A stretch of 64,000 nt of DNA from DAOUKH01 sp965219875 (GTDB taxonomy: Bacteria; Chloroflexota; Dehalococcoidia; SHYB01), in the NCBI GenBank assembly GCA_965219875.1, contig CBDCOW010000006.1, forward strand, positions 1-64,000, given 5' to 3'. Below are positions 8,384-16,980 of the stretch, one piece after another. The notes beneath the pieces are model-generated. The model saw nothing but the letters and a program-made list of their open reading frames with translations, had not been told where the DNA came from and searched no databases. The stretch's first letter is position 1. Every line of letters begins with the position of its first letter. The translations under genes and the position numbers were made by a program.

Positions 8384-9273
8384 GAGGGAAGCTCCTCCCC
8401 GGTGAGGCGTTGGTAGACCTCGCGGTAGCGGGCCCCCGTCCGCTCGACGATGTGGTCGGGAAGCTCGGGGCCGGGCGGCTCCTTGTTCCAATCGGTGTCG
8501 GCCGTCCAGTCGCGGGCGATCTGCTTGTCGAACGAGTCCTGGCCACGGCCCACGGCGTACTCGTCGGCGGGCCAGAAGCGGCTGGAGTCCGGCGTCAGGA
8601 CTTCGTCGATCAGCACCACCTCGCCGTCGAGCATCCCGAACTCGAACTTGGTGTCGGCGATGATGATGCCCCGCTCCACCGCGTAGTCGCGGGCCCAGCC
8701 GTAGATGTCGAGCGTGTACCGGTGCAGGCGGTCGGTCAGCTCCTGACCCACGAGGTCGGCCATCTGCGCGAGCGAAATGAGCTCGTCGTGGCCCTCTTGG
8801 GCCTTCGTCGTCGGTGTGAACAGTGGGGTGTCGAGGCGCTGGCTCTCACCGAGCCCCTCCGGCGCGGGATTGCCGCCGATGGTGCCGTTCCGCTTGTACT
8901 CGGCCCAGCCGGACCCCGCGAGATAGCCCCGCACCACGCATTCGACGGGAAACGGCTCGGCCTTCTTGACGATCATGGCGCGGCGGGCGATCTCTTCCGG
9001 CAGGTCGGGGTAGTAGGCGCTCGCCTTCTCGGTGTCGCGCCCCATCGCCAGCAGGTGATTGGGGACGATGTGGCCGGTGCGCTCGAACCAGAACCGCGAC
9101 AGCTCGGTGAGGACGACGCCCTTCTCGGGAATGCCCGTCGGCAGGACGACGTCGAAGACCGATATGCGGTCGGTGGCGACGAAGAGCAGCGTCTCGCCAA
9201 GGTCATAGATGTCGCGCACCTTCCCCTGGGTGCGGGGTTCGGGAAGCTGCGTCGAGGTGAGCGTGCTCGGCAT
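8380..9273 (-). CDS. purC: SAICAR synthetase (PurC)
   Basis: 297 residues. GKVRDIYDLGETLLFVATDR forms the N-terminal nucleotide site, ECVVRGYLAGSGWAEY the substrate signature, and IADTKFEFG, then LIDEVLTPDSSRFW the metal/aspartate site. It joins aspartate to CAIR in de novo purine synthesis. The length and C-terminal extension match the eukaryote/archaea-like long PurC. It is followed with a 4-base overlap by purS. Confidence 0.96.
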   Translation of the reverse strand: MPSTLTSTQLPEPRTQGKVRDIYDLGETLLFVATDRISVFDVVLPTGIPEKGVVLTELSRFWFERTGHIVPNHLLAMGRDTEKASAYYPDLPEEIARRAMIVKKAEPFPVECVVRGYLAGSGWAEYKRNGTIGGNPAPEGLGESQRLDTPLFTPTTKAQEGHDELISLAQMADLVGQELTDRLHRYTLDIYGWARDYAVERGIIIADTKFEFGMLDGEVVLIDEVLTPDSSRFWPADEYAVGRGQDSFDKQIARDWTADTDWNKEPPGPELPDHIVERTGARYREVYQRLTGEELPS

Positions 9274-9300
9274 CAGGCGGTCCTCCTGCGGCGGGTGGAG

Positions 9301-10590
9301 TCAGAGCCCGAAACGGGCGTAGACTTCGTCCACGTGCTTCAGATAGTAGTCGTAGTCGAACACGGCGGCGACCTCCGGCGCGGCGAGCACGGCGATGACC
9401 TCGTCGTCGCGCTGGAGCAGGTCGCGCAGGTGCTCGCCGGTCTCCCACGCCTCCATGGCGTTGCGCTGCACCAGCTTGTAGGCCGCCTGGCGCGCCATGC
9501 CCTTACCGATCAGGGCGAGAAGGGCTCGCTGGGAGCAGACCAGCCCACCGCTCACCTCCAGGTTGGCGCGCATCCGGTCGGGGAAGATGCGCAGCCCGCG
9601 CATCACGAAGGTGAAGGTGTCGAGCATGTAGTCGAGGGCGAGGCACGAGTCGGGGAGAATCACCCTTTCCGCGGAGGAGTGGCTGATGTCCCGCTCGTGC
9701 CACAGCGCGACGTTTTCGAGCGCGGCGGCGGCGTTCCCGCGCAGGACGCGGGCCAGGCCGCAGATGCGCTCGCAGAGCTCGGGGTTGCGCTTGTGCGGCA
9801 TCGCCGACGAGCCCGTCTGCCCCTCGCCGAAGGGCTCCTCGACCTCGCGCACCTCGGTCTTCTGGAGGCCCCGTATCTCGGTGGCGAACTTGTCCAGCGA
9901 CGCCCCGATGAGGGCGATGGTCTGGACGAACTGAGCATGCCGGTCGCGCTGCGTGATCTGCGTCGAGGCCTTGGCGACCTCGAGACCCAGCCGCCGGCAG
10001 GAGTCCTCCTCAACCGATGGCGGCACCGTCGCGTGGCTCCCCACCGCGCCCGAAATCTTGCCCACGGCGACGTTGCGCCGCGCCGCCGCCAGACGCTCCT
10101 CGTGCCGTGTCATCTCGTCGACCCAGACGAGCAGCTTGAGGCCGAAGCTCGTGGGTTCGCCGTGGACGCCGTGGGTGCGGCCCATCGTCAGCGTGCGGCG
10201 GTGCTCTAGGGCCCGCTCGATGAAGACTGCCTTGAGGTCGGCGAGGCCGGCGGCCAGCAGGTCGGCGGCGGCCCGCATCTGGAGCGCGAGGGCGGTGTCC
10301 TTCACGTCGCTCGAGGTCAGGCCTAGGTGGACGAAGCGGCTCTCCGGCCCCAGCGAGTCGGCGACGGAGTGCAGGAACGAGTTAATGTCGTGGCGCGTCT
10401 CCGCAAGGGCGCGGTTGATGCCGTCGATGTCGTAGCTCGCGCCGCGGATGAGGCGCATCGACTCGGCGTCGATCTCACCCTCGGCGGCCCACGCCTCGCA
10501 GACCGCGATCTCGACTTCGAGCCAGGTGTCGTAGAGGGTCGTCTCGCTCCAGACGCGCGCCATTTCAGGTCTGGAGTACTTGTCGATCAT
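9301..10590 (-). CDS. purB: Adenylosuccinate lyase
   Basis: 429 residues. The fumarase/aspartase superfamily signature GSSAMPHKRNP sits near residue 260, with THGVHGEPTSFG and the TSSDVKDTALALQ segment at the expected places. It acts twice in purine synthesis, releasing fumarate from SAICAR and from adenylosuccinate. It lies 28 bases upstream of purC in the same run. Confidence 0.97.
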   Translation of the reverse strand: MIDKYSRPEMARVWSETTLYDTWLEVEIAVCEAWAAEGEIDAESMRLIRGASYDIDGINRALAETRHDINSFLHSVADSLGPESRFVHLGLTSSDVKDTALALQMRAAADLLAAGLADLKAVFIERALEHRRTLTMGRTHGVHGEPTSFGLKLLVWVDEMTRHEERLAAARRNVAVGKISGAVGSHATVPPSVEEDSCRRLGLEVAKASTQITQRDRHAQFVQTIALIGASLDKFATEIRGLQKTEVREVEEPFGEGQTGSSAMPHKRNPELCERICGLARVLRGNAAAALENVALWHERDISHSSAERVILPDSCLALDYMLDTFTFVMRGLRIFPDRMRANLEVSGGLVCSQRALLALIGKGMARQAAYKLVQRNAMEAWETGEHLRDLLQRDDEVIAVLAAPEVAAVFDYDYYLKHVDEVYARFGL

Positions 10591-10669
10591 CGGTGAACCT
10601 CGAACGCGAACTCCGGCGCCGGGCCGGAGGGCTCTCTATTCTACACCGGGCCGCCCGGCGCTTCGAGTT

Positions 10670-11128
10670 CTAGCCCGAGCGCAGGCCGGCGCGGTAGTCG
10701 TCGTACGCCTTGCGGATCTCCGGATGGCTCGCGCCGAGGATCTGCGCCGCGAGGAACGCCGCGTTCCGCGCCCCCCACGACCCCACCGCCACGGTCGCCA
10801 CCGGTATTCCCGGAGGCATTTGCGCGATGGCGTACAGCGAGTCGACGCCCTTGAGCTCGCTGGTGGGAAGGGGCACGCCGATGACGGGGCGCGTCGTCCA
10901 CGCCGCGGTCGCGCCGGGGAGGGCGGCGGCACCGCCGGCGGCGCAGATAAAGACCTCCACGCCCGCCGCCTCGGCGGCGAGCACGTAGTCGCGCAGCTTC
11001 TCCGGCGTCCGGTGCGCCGAGATGACATGCACCTCGTGCTCAACGCCCATCTGGTCGAGCACCGCCGCCGTCTCGTCGACGTACGGCTGGTCCGTCTTGC
11101 TGCCCATGATTACGGAAACTAGCGCCAT
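10670..11128 (-). CDS. purE: N5-carboxyaminoimidazole ribonucleotide mutase (PurE)
   Basis: 152 residues, class I PurE. MGSKTDQPYVDETAAVLDQM and the SAHRTPEKL signature (His involved in carboxyl transfer) are present, followed by the Gly-rich AAGGAAALPG. No purK is visible in the window; its absence here does not prove absence from the genome. GGGGAG precedes the ATG. Confidence 0.95.
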   Translation of the reverse strand: MALVSVIMGSKTDQPYVDETAAVLDQMGVEHEVHVISAHRTPEKLRDYVLAAEAAGVEVFICAAGGAAALPGATAAWTTRPVIGVPLPTSELKGVDSLYAIAQMPPGIPVATVAVGSWGARNAAFLAAQILGASHPEIRKAYDDYRAGLRSG

Positions 11129-11172
11129 CGGACTCCCCTCGTCTTGATCTGTCTTTTCCGCCGTATTGGTCC

Positions 11173-11196
11173 GTCATTCCCGCGCAAGCGGGAATC
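11173..11196. repeat. REP-like palindrome, ATTCCCGC type
   Basis: GTCATTCCCGCGCAAGCGGG followed by AATC: an 8-bp perfect stem (ATTCCCGC/GCGGGAAT) around a GCAA loop between purD and purE. A divergent copy lies at 48159-48183. Such hairpins are widespread in bacterial genomes; this one could modulate the purD-purE message. Confidence 0.65.
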
Positions 11197-12545
11197 TACC
11201 GTCCGGTGCCCGATGCGGCCTCGTGACGGCTGCTCATGATCTTCCCTCGCTGCGCGGCGCCGCTCCCGCCTCCACGCCACCGCCCCTCAACGGCGCGGGC
11301 CGCGATGTCGGTGCGGTAGTGCGCACCATCGAAGTCGATGCGCCGGACGTTCTCGTAGGCACGGAACCGCGCCTCGCCGATGTCCTTGCCCAGAGCCGTG
11401 ACCAGCAGCACGCGGCCCCCGTCGGTGACGACCTGCGCTCCCTCGCGGCGCGCCCCAGCGTAGAACACCGCCGCCGCCTCGTCCACGCGGTCGAGGCCGT
11501 CGATGGGCCGCCCCGTCTCATACGAGCCGGGATAGCCGCCCGAGGCCATCACCACGCCGACGCAGGCGCGGTCGTCCCACTCCAGCGTCATCTCATCCAG
11601 CCGGCCTTCCAGCGCGGCCTCGATGACATCGAGGAGGTCCGTCCGCAGGCGCGGAAGGATCACTTGCGTCTCGGGGTCGCCGAGCCGGCAGTTGAACTCC
11701 AGCACCGACGCCTTGCCCCCGTGGAACATCAGGCCCGCGTAGAGGACGCCGGTGTAGGGGCGGCCCATCTCGGCGAGCTGCCGCGCCACCGGTACGATCA
11801 CCGTACGCTCGACCTCCGCCACCGCGGCGTCGTCGAGGAACTCCGGTGGGCTGTAGCTGCCCATGCCGCCGGTATTCGGGCCGGCGTCGCCGTCCAGCGC
11901 CCGCTTGTAGTCGCAGGCGGGAATCGTCATCAATACGTGCTTGCCGTCGCAGAAGGCGAAGACGCTCGCCTCGACGCCGGGCAGGCGCTCCTCGATCACC
12001 ACCCGCGCCCCGGCCTCGCCGAAGAGGCGGTCGATCATCATCGCGTCTACCCCGGCGAGGGCCTCCTCGATGCTGTCGGCGACGATCACGCCCTTGCCCG
12101 CGGCGAGGCCGTCGGCCTTCACCACCGGCGGCTCGCCGAGGCTCTGGACGTACGCGACCGCCTCGTCAGGATCGTCGAACGTGCGCCCTTCGGCGCACCG
12201 CACCCCCGCCGCCTCCATGACGGAGCGGGCGAAGCTCTTGCTCCACTCGATCTCGGCCGCCTTCTTGGTCGGGCCGAAGGCCCGCACCCCCGCAGCGGTC
12301 AGGGCGTCGACGGCGCCGGCGGCCAGCGGCGCCTCCGGCCCCACGATGGCGAGGTCGATGGCATGCTCCTTGGCCACGGCCACGAGCGCCGGAACGTCGG
12401 TCGCCTCGATGGGCAGGTTCGTCCCAAGCTCGGCGGTCCCGGCGTTCCCCGGCGCGGCGAAGAGCGCGCCGACTCGTGGGCTCTGGCTCAGCTTCCAGGC
12501 GAGGGCGTGCTCGCGGCCCCCGTTGCCGATGATGAGGACGTTCAT
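11196..12545 (-). CDS. purD: Phosphoribosylamine-glycine ligase (GARS)
   Basis: 449 residues if started at the ATG at 12545 (MNVLIIGNGGREHALAW, the family's normal first strand); a GTG 8 codons earlier is possible. ATP-grasp features are visible: GPEAPLAAG, VKADGLAAGKGV, then LEFNCRLGDPETQ, which holds the Mg2+ ligands. The C-terminus has about 25 extra residues rich in Arg/Gly/Ser beyond the usual end, reaching the REP-like hairpin. It lies 49 bases downstream of guaA. Confidence 0.95.
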   Translation of the reverse strand: MNVLIIGNGGREHALAWKLSQSPRVGALFAAPGNAGTAELGTNLPIEATDVPALVAVAKEHAIDLAIVGPEAPLAAGAVDALTAAGVRAFGPTKKAAEIEWSKSFARSVMEAAGVRCAEGRTFDDPDEAVAYVQSLGEPPVVKADGLAAGKGVIVADSIEEALAGVDAMMIDRLFGEAGARVVIEERLPGVEASVFAFCDGKHVLMTIPACDYKRALDGDAGPNTGGMGSYSPPEFLDDAAVAEVERTVIVPVARQLAEMGRPYTGVLYAGLMFHGGKASVLEFNCRLGDPETQVILPRLRTDLLDVIEAALEGRLDEMTLEWDDRACVGVVMASGGYPGSYETGRPIDGLDRVDEAAAVFYAGARREGAQVVTDGGRVLLVTALGKDIGEARFRAYENVRRIDFDGAHYRTDIAARAVEGRWRGGGSGAAQRGKIMSSRHEAASGTGR

Positions 12546-12594
12546 CTCGCTGGTTCGTTTCCGGGGCACCGGCGCGGCGCCGTTCTCCGGCGCC

Positions 12595-14262
12595 TTACTC
12601 CCACTCGATCGTGCCCGGCGGCTTGCTCGTGATGTCGTAGACGACGCGGTTCACGCCCGGCACGTCGTTCACGATGCGGTTCGATATCTTTGCGAGAAGA
12701 TCGTAGGGAAGGCGGGCCCAGTCCGCCGTCATCGCGTCCTCGCTGGTCACCGCGCGAATGGCGACGACGTGGCCGTAGGTGCGGTGGTCGCCCATCACCC
12801 CCACGCTCGAGCTCCCCGTCAGCACCGCGAAGGTCTGCCAAAGCTCGCGGTACAGCTTCGCCTTCTTGATCTCGTTCATCACCACCCAGTCGGCGGCGCG
12901 CAGCGTGTCGAGTTTGTCAGGGGTCACTTCGCCGATGATGCGGATCGCGAGACCCGGCCCGGGGAAGGGCTGGCGGTAGACCATGTCCTCGGAGAGTCCC
13001 AACGCCAGGCCGACCTCGCGCACCTCGTCTTTGAACAGATTGCGCAGCGGCTCGATCAGCCTGAGCCGCATCTCCTCGGGCAGGCCGCCCACGTTGTGAT
13101 GCGTCTTGATGGTGACCGCCGAATTCGACGACGCCGCACTCTCGATGACGTCGGGGTAGAGCGTGCCTTGGGCGAGGTAGTCGGCGTCCTCGATCTTCGC
13201 CGCCTCCTCCTCGAACACCGCGATGAACTCCGCGCCGATCCCTTTGCGCTTCTCCTCCGGGTCGATCACGCCGGCGAGGCGAGTCAGGAAGCGTTCGCTG
13301 GCCTTGCTGTGGATGATGTTCATGCGCAGGTTGTTCTCGAACTGCCGGAATACGCGCTCCGACTCTTCGAGGCGCAGCAGGCCGTTGTCCACGAAGATGC
13401 AGGTCAACTGGTCCCCAATGGCGCGGTGAATGATCGCCGCCACCACGGTCGAGTCCACGCCGCCGGAGAGGGCGCAGATCACGCGGCCCGTCCCCACCTG
13501 GGCCCGGATCTTCGTCACCTGCTCTTCGATGAAGTTGGCCGGCGTCCAATCGCCGGCGCAGCCGCAGAGGTTGTAGAGGAAGTTGCGAATGACTTCCTTC
13601 CCCTGCTGTGTATGGACGACTTCGGGATGGAACTGCAGGCCGATCAGGCCCGCGTCGTTGCCCATCACCGCGACGGGGCTATTGTCGGTGAAGGCGAGGC
13701 TCCGAAAGCCCTGCGGCATCTCGGCGACCTTGTCGCCGTGGCTCATCCAGACCGGCACGGAGGAAGGCACATTCTCGAACAACGGAAAGTCCTCGTCGTT
13801 CTGATGCAGGACGGCGTGCCCGTACTCCCGCCGTTCGCTGGGCTCGACGCGCCCCCCGAGCTGATGCGCCATAAGCTGCATCCCGTAGCAGATGCCGAGC
13901 ACGGGGACGCGCTGGTCGAAGATGCCGCTGGGGGCGAACGGCGCGTCCTTCTCGTAGACGCTGGCGGGGCCGCCGGAGAGGATGAACCCCTTGGGATTCA
14001 TCGCCTCGATGCGCTCCCACGGCGTGTCGTGAGGTACGAGCTCGCAATAGACGTTCATCTCGCGCACGCGGCGCGCGATGAGCATGCTGTACTGGGAGCC
14101 GAAGTCCAGGACGACGATTGTCTCCTGGCGCTTCGCGGGGGGAGGCGGAGTCGACACCGCCTCCCGGCGGTCCTTCTCCTTGGCAATTCCCAGGTAGGTC
14201 GATACTTCGACGTCCCCGCTGACGGAGACACGCGGGCCCTGGTCTTCGACCACTCGCTCCAC
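12595..14262 (-). CDS. guaA: GMP synthase (glutamine-hydrolysing)
   Basis: 555 residues when started at GTG 14262 (GGAAGG 4 bases upstream), some 40 longer than the usual 511-525 because of an N-terminal extension before IVVLDFGSQYSMLIARR. The amidotransferase nucleophile is in LGICYGMQLMAHQLGG, the PP-loop is ALSGGVDSTVVAAII and the C-terminus ends SKPPGTIEWE as in all GuaA. It converts XMP to GMP. First gene of the minus-strand purine run with a promoter just upstream. Confidence 0.96.
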   Translation of the reverse strand: MERVVEDQGPRVSVSGDVEVSTYLGIAKEKDRREAVSTPPPPAKRQETIVVLDFGSQYSMLIARRVREMNVYCELVPHDTPWERIEAMNPKGFILSGGPASVYEKDAPFAPSGIFDQRVPVLGICYGMQLMAHQLGGRVEPSERREYGHAVLHQNDEDFPLFENVPSSVPVWMSHGDKVAEMPQGFRSLAFTDNSPVAVMGNDAGLIGLQFHPEVVHTQQGKEVIRNFLYNLCGCAGDWTPANFIEEQVTKIRAQVGTGRVICALSGGVDSTVVAAIIHRAIGDQLTCIFVDNGLLRLEESERVFRQFENNLRMNIIHSKASERFLTRLAGVIDPEEKRKGIGAEFIAVFEEEAAKIEDADYLAQGTLYPDVIESAASSNSAVTIKTHHNVGGLPEEMRLRLIEPLRNLFKDEVREVGLALGLSEDMVYRQPFPGPGLAIRIIGEVTPDKLDTLRAADWVVMNEIKKAKLYRELWQTFAVLTGSSSVGVMGDHRTYGHVVAIRAVTSEDAMTADWARLPYDLLAKISNRIVNDVPGVNRVVYDITSKPPGTIEWE

Positions 14263-14289
14263 CGAGCCTTCCTGGGAAATCGGGGGCCA

Positions 14290-14318
14290 AGCTTAGCACC
14301 TGTGCTATACTCGGTCAA
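14290..14318 (-). promoter_or_regulatory. Candidate sigma70 promoter for guaA and the purine run
   Basis: On the minus strand TTGACC (14313-14318) and TAAGCT (14290-14295) are 17 bases apart, placing the start about 20 bases before the guaA GTG. The hexamer match is good for -35 and partial for -10. It overlaps a plus-strand extended -10 for tsaC, so the two divergent genes would share about 70 bases of control DNA. Confidence 0.5.
14303..14311 (+). promoter_or_regulatory. Candidate extended -10 promoter for tsaC
   Basis: TGCTATACT at 14303-14311 gives an extended -10 (TGn + TATACT) 19 bases before the tsaC GTG. No convincing -35 is seen. It overlaps the guaA promoter on the other strand. 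Confidence 0.4.
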
Positions 14319-14330
14319 GGAGTCGAAGGC

Positions 14331-14942
14331 GTGCGCCAACAGATTGAGACCGCTCTTTTGGTCCTCCGCCGGGGCGGCCTCGTGGCCTACCCTACCGACA
14401 CCGTGTACGGCCTCGGCGCCGACGCCGCCAACCCCGAAGCGGTCCGCCGCGTCTTCGCCGCCAAGCGCCGTTCCCCCGACCTTCCCCTCCCCCTCCTCGC
14501 CGCCGACCTCGACATGCTGCGGCGCGCCGCCCCCGGCGTCGACGAAGACACGCTGGCACGGCTTTCTGTCTTCATCCCCGGCGCCCTGACCATCGTGGCC
14601 CGCGCCGCTTCGTGGGTCCCCCCCGAGGTCACCGCGGGCGGGCCGTCGGTCGCCGTGCGCGTCCCCGGCCACGACCTCTGCCGCGCCCTGTGCGCCGCCC
14701 TCGGCGGCCCCATCATCGGCACCAGCGCCAACCTCTCCGGCGGGCCCACGCCGCTGACCGCCGCCGAGGCGGTGCGCCAGCTCGGCGATAGCGTAGACTA
14801 CGTGATCGAAGGCGAGTGCTCCGGCGGCGTGGAATCGACGGTCCTCGACGTGACCGCCGACCCTCCCCGCGTGCTGCGGCACGGCGCCATAGCCGAGGAA
14901 GCACTGCGAGAGGCCCTGAGCGCGGCCCCCACGGCGAAGTAA
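14331..14942 (+). CDS. tsaC: Threonylcarbamoyl-AMP synthase (TsaC/YrdC/Sua5 domain)
   Basis: 203 residues with the YrdC core: LRRGGLVAYPTDTVYGLGAD, KRRSPDLPLPLL, PGALTIVARA, VAVRVPGHDLC and GTSANLSGGPTPLTA. It makes the carbamoyl-AMP intermediate for t6A37 in tRNA. It lacks the C-terminal Sua5 domain. Starts at GTG. First gene of a three-gene plus-strand run. Confidence 0.92.
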   Translation: MRQQIETALLVLRRGGLVAYPTDTVYGLGADAANPEAVRRVFAAKRRSPDLPLPLLAADLDMLRRAAPGVDEDTLARLSVFIPGALTIVARAASWVPPEVTAGGPSVAVRVPGHDLCRALCAALGGPIIGTSANLSGGPTPLTAAEAVRQLGDSVDYVIEGECSGGVESTVLDVTADPPRVLRHGAIAEEALREALSAAPTAK

Positions 14943-14976
14943 TCGCCCCGCCGCGGGCCGCGAGGAGCACAACGCG

Positions 14977-16020
14977 ATGAGCACGATCAGGCCCGCCACG
15001 CTCGACCGCTACGGCCCACTCATCGAAGCGCGCCTCAAGCGCGCCGTGGGCGAGCGGGCCGCACTCCTGGCCCAGATGCTCCGCTACCAGCTCGGCTGGA
15101 CCGACCGCGCCGGGCAGCCCGGCGCCTCCGCCCCCGACCGGCCCCACGGCGTCCTGTGCCTGCTCGCCGCGGAGGCCGCCGGCGGACCGTGCGACGCCGC
15201 GATTACCGCCGCCGCCGCTATCGAGCTCGTGCGCGGCTTCTACCGTGTGCACCGGGACCTCCGCGAGGGCGACCCCGGCCTCCCCGACCAGCCGGCGCTC
15301 TGGTGGACCTGGGGCTACGCGCAAGGCATCAACGCCGGCGACGCCCTCTACGCCCAAGCCCGCCTCGCCTTGATGGAGGCCACGGAGGACGGCCTCTCCC
15401 CCGAAGCCGTCCTCGACGCCTGCCTCATCCTCGACCGGGGCTGCCTCGACCTCGCGCTGGCCCAACACACTCTCATCGAGATCGAAGAGCACGACCGGCC
15501 CGACCCCGCCGGTTACACCCAGGCCGTCGAGCGCACCGACGGGCGGCTCGCCGCCACCGCCGCAACGCTCGGGGCCGCCGTCGCCGGCGCGGGCGACCAA
15601 GACCGCGCCGCTGCGTCCCGGGCCGGGACCTACTTCGGTGCGGCGTGGCGGCTGCGCGCCGAGCTCGACGGCCTCACCGTCGGCGGACGCACCGCCGCCA
15701 TCGAGAACATCGGCAACGGCCGCACCCTTCCCGTCATCTACGCCTTCGCCAACGCTGCCGGCGCCGACCTCGACGCCATCGAACGCGTCCGCACCCACGA
15801 CGGCCCCCTCACCGACGGCGACGTCGACACCGCCGTCGCGGCCATCGAGCGCTGCGGCGCGCGCGCCCACGTCGAGGAGCTGATCGACGGGCTAACGCGC
15901 GACGGCGAAGCGGCGCTCGCCGCCTCCGCCTTCTCATCCGAGGGAGCCGGGGCGATCACCGCCCTGGGCCAGTACGTCGCCCAGCCCCGAAGAACGAACG
16001 GTCTAGGGACATCGCCATGA
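14977..16020 (+). CDS. Polyprenyl synthetase-family protein with degenerate Asp-rich motifs
   Basis: 347 residues, all-helical, aligning by eye to trans-isoprenyl diphosphate synthases: the segment around residues 70-125 ends ALWWTWGYAQGINAGDALYA, matching the canonical PTVWxxWGxxQAINAGDxLFA. The first Asp-rich motif, normally HDDxxD, reads HRDLREGD, and the second (DDxLD) reads RAELDG, so both metal-binding motifs have lost Asp residues. The family fold is clear, but catalysis as a prenyl elongase is doubtful. It may be a regulatory partner or a changed enzyme. Stop overlaps the next gene (ATGA). Confidence 0.75.
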   Translation: MSTIRPATLDRYGPLIEARLKRAVGERAALLAQMLRYQLGWTDRAGQPGASAPDRPHGVLCLLAAEAAGGPCDAAITAAAAIELVRGFYRVHRDLREGDPGLPDQPALWWTWGYAQGINAGDALYAQARLALMEATEDGLSPEAVLDACLILDRGCLDLALAQHTLIEIEEHDRPDPAGYTQAVERTDGRLAATAATLGAAVAGAGDQDRAAASRAGTYFGAAWRLRAELDGLTVGGRTAAIENIGNGRTLPVIYAFANAAGADLDAIERVRTHDGPLTDGDVDTAVAAIERCGARAHVEELIDGLTRDGEAALAASAFSSEGAGAITALGQYVAQPRRTNGLGTSP

Positions 16021-16739
16021 CTCCGGAGCACGCGCCTAAGCCGGGCATTCTGGGACGGGTGGGCCAACACCTGCGGCGCACCTTCATCGCGGGCCTGCTC
16101 GCGCTCTTCCCCCTCGCGGTGACGTTCTTCGTCCTCCGCTTCTTCTTCACCACCCTCGACGCCGCCGTTCAACCGCTGGTGGAGCGCTCGTTCAACCGCG
16201 AGATCCCCGGCGTCGGCATCGGCATCATGGCCATCGGCATCTACCTCATGGGCTTGGTCGTGGCCAACTTCATCGGACGCCGCCTCGTCGGCTACGCCGA
16301 GAACGTCATCTTGCGGGTGCCCATCGTCCAGTGGTTCTACAACCTGACCAAGCAGATCATCGCCTCGTTGTCCGTGGCGGGCAGCGCGAAGTTGCGGGTC
16401 GTCCTCGTCGAATGGCCCAAGAAGGGCACCTACACCATCGGCTTCCACACCAGCACGGTCACGGGACAGGACGGGCGCCTCTACCACTCCGTGCTCATCC
16501 CAACCACGCCGACGCCCCAGACGGGGCTGATGGCCTACCTCCCCGAGGATGAGGTCATAGCCACGGAGCTCACCGTCGCCGAGGGCATCAGGCTCGTGGT
16601 ATCGAGCGGCGTCCTCTCCCCGGCCGACCTCATGACGCACATGAAAGACACGCGCGAACCGCCCCTAACCCAAGACGTCGAGGAGATCGAGGCGGCGCTG
16701 TCCGGCGACGCTATCCCCCCCGTCTGGTCGAGGCACTAG
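16017..16739 (+). CDS. DUF502 family membrane protein
   Basis: 240 residues starting at the ATG that overlaps the previous stop. Two membrane segments are visible (about residues 21-48, IAGLLALFPLAVTFFVLRFF, and 65-85, GIMAIGIYLMGLVVANFIG), then a soluble C-terminal domain with VEWPKKGTYTIGFHT and the TPTPQTGLMAYLPEDEV stretch characteristic of DUF502. The function is unknown; plant and bacterial homologues are membrane anchored. Confidence 0.85.
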   Translation: MTPEHAPKPGILGRVGQHLRRTFIAGLLALFPLAVTFFVLRFFFTTLDAAVQPLVERSFNREIPGVGIGIMAIGIYLMGLVVANFIGRRLVGYAENVILRVPIVQWFYNLTKQIIASLSVAGSAKLRVVLVEWPKKGTYTIGFHTSTVTGQDGRLYHSVLIPTTPTPQTGLMAYLPEDEVIATELTVAEGIRLVVSSGVLSPADLMTHMKDTREPPLTQDVEEIEAALSGDAIPPVWSRH

Positions 16740-16745
16740 CCGCGC

Positions 16746-16960
16746 CAAGCCTCTCCCCACTCTGGCGATGGTTGCGTAACCGGGGTGACTGACCACGAAG
16801 GTGGCGGACTTCGATAACCCGTGGCGGTTGCGAGGGTGCCCCTCATCTCAATCTTCTCCCGTGGGGAGAAGAGGCAAGACCTCCCGGCCCCACCCATGCT
16901 TGCCGACGGGCGGTTGTGCAAAGGTCTCCACTCTGGGGGGGACTGAGAGAGGGCTCGCGC
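16746..16960. repeat. Palindromic host repeat (core CCTCTCCC-n-CTCTGG) interrupted by MITE-A1
   Basis: CCTCTCCCCACTCTGG (16750-16765) and its continuation GGGGGACTGAGAGAGGGC (from about 16934) are the two halves of a palindromic repeat found at many intergenic sites of the window. Here the halves are split by a 162-bp element. It occupies the gap between DUF502 and hisB and contains no gene. Confidence 0.7.
16766..16927 (-). mobile_element. MITE-like element, family A, copy 1 (inverted)
   Basis: 162 bp. Relative to copy 2 it is inverted: it runs from a decayed GATGGTTGCGTAACCGGGG end to TTGTGCAAAGGTCT. The centre carries the family-A block CTCAATCTTCTCCCGTGGGG and its inverted complement GAGAAG/CTTCTC. 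It is flanked by a 9-bp direct repeat CCACTCTGG (16757-16765 and 16928-16936). No coding capacity. Confidence 0.65.
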
Positions 16961-16980
16961 CGCTAGGCGCGCCAACGCGC

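Noticed and set aside
8410..10209. 599-codon plus-strand frame opposite purC and purB
   Set aside because: Both genes beneath it have complete family motifs on the minus strand; the antisense product has none.
11941..14589. 882-codon plus-strand frame opposite purD and guaA
   Set aside because: An open antisense frame caused by high GC; it also runs through the guaA-tsaC promoter region.
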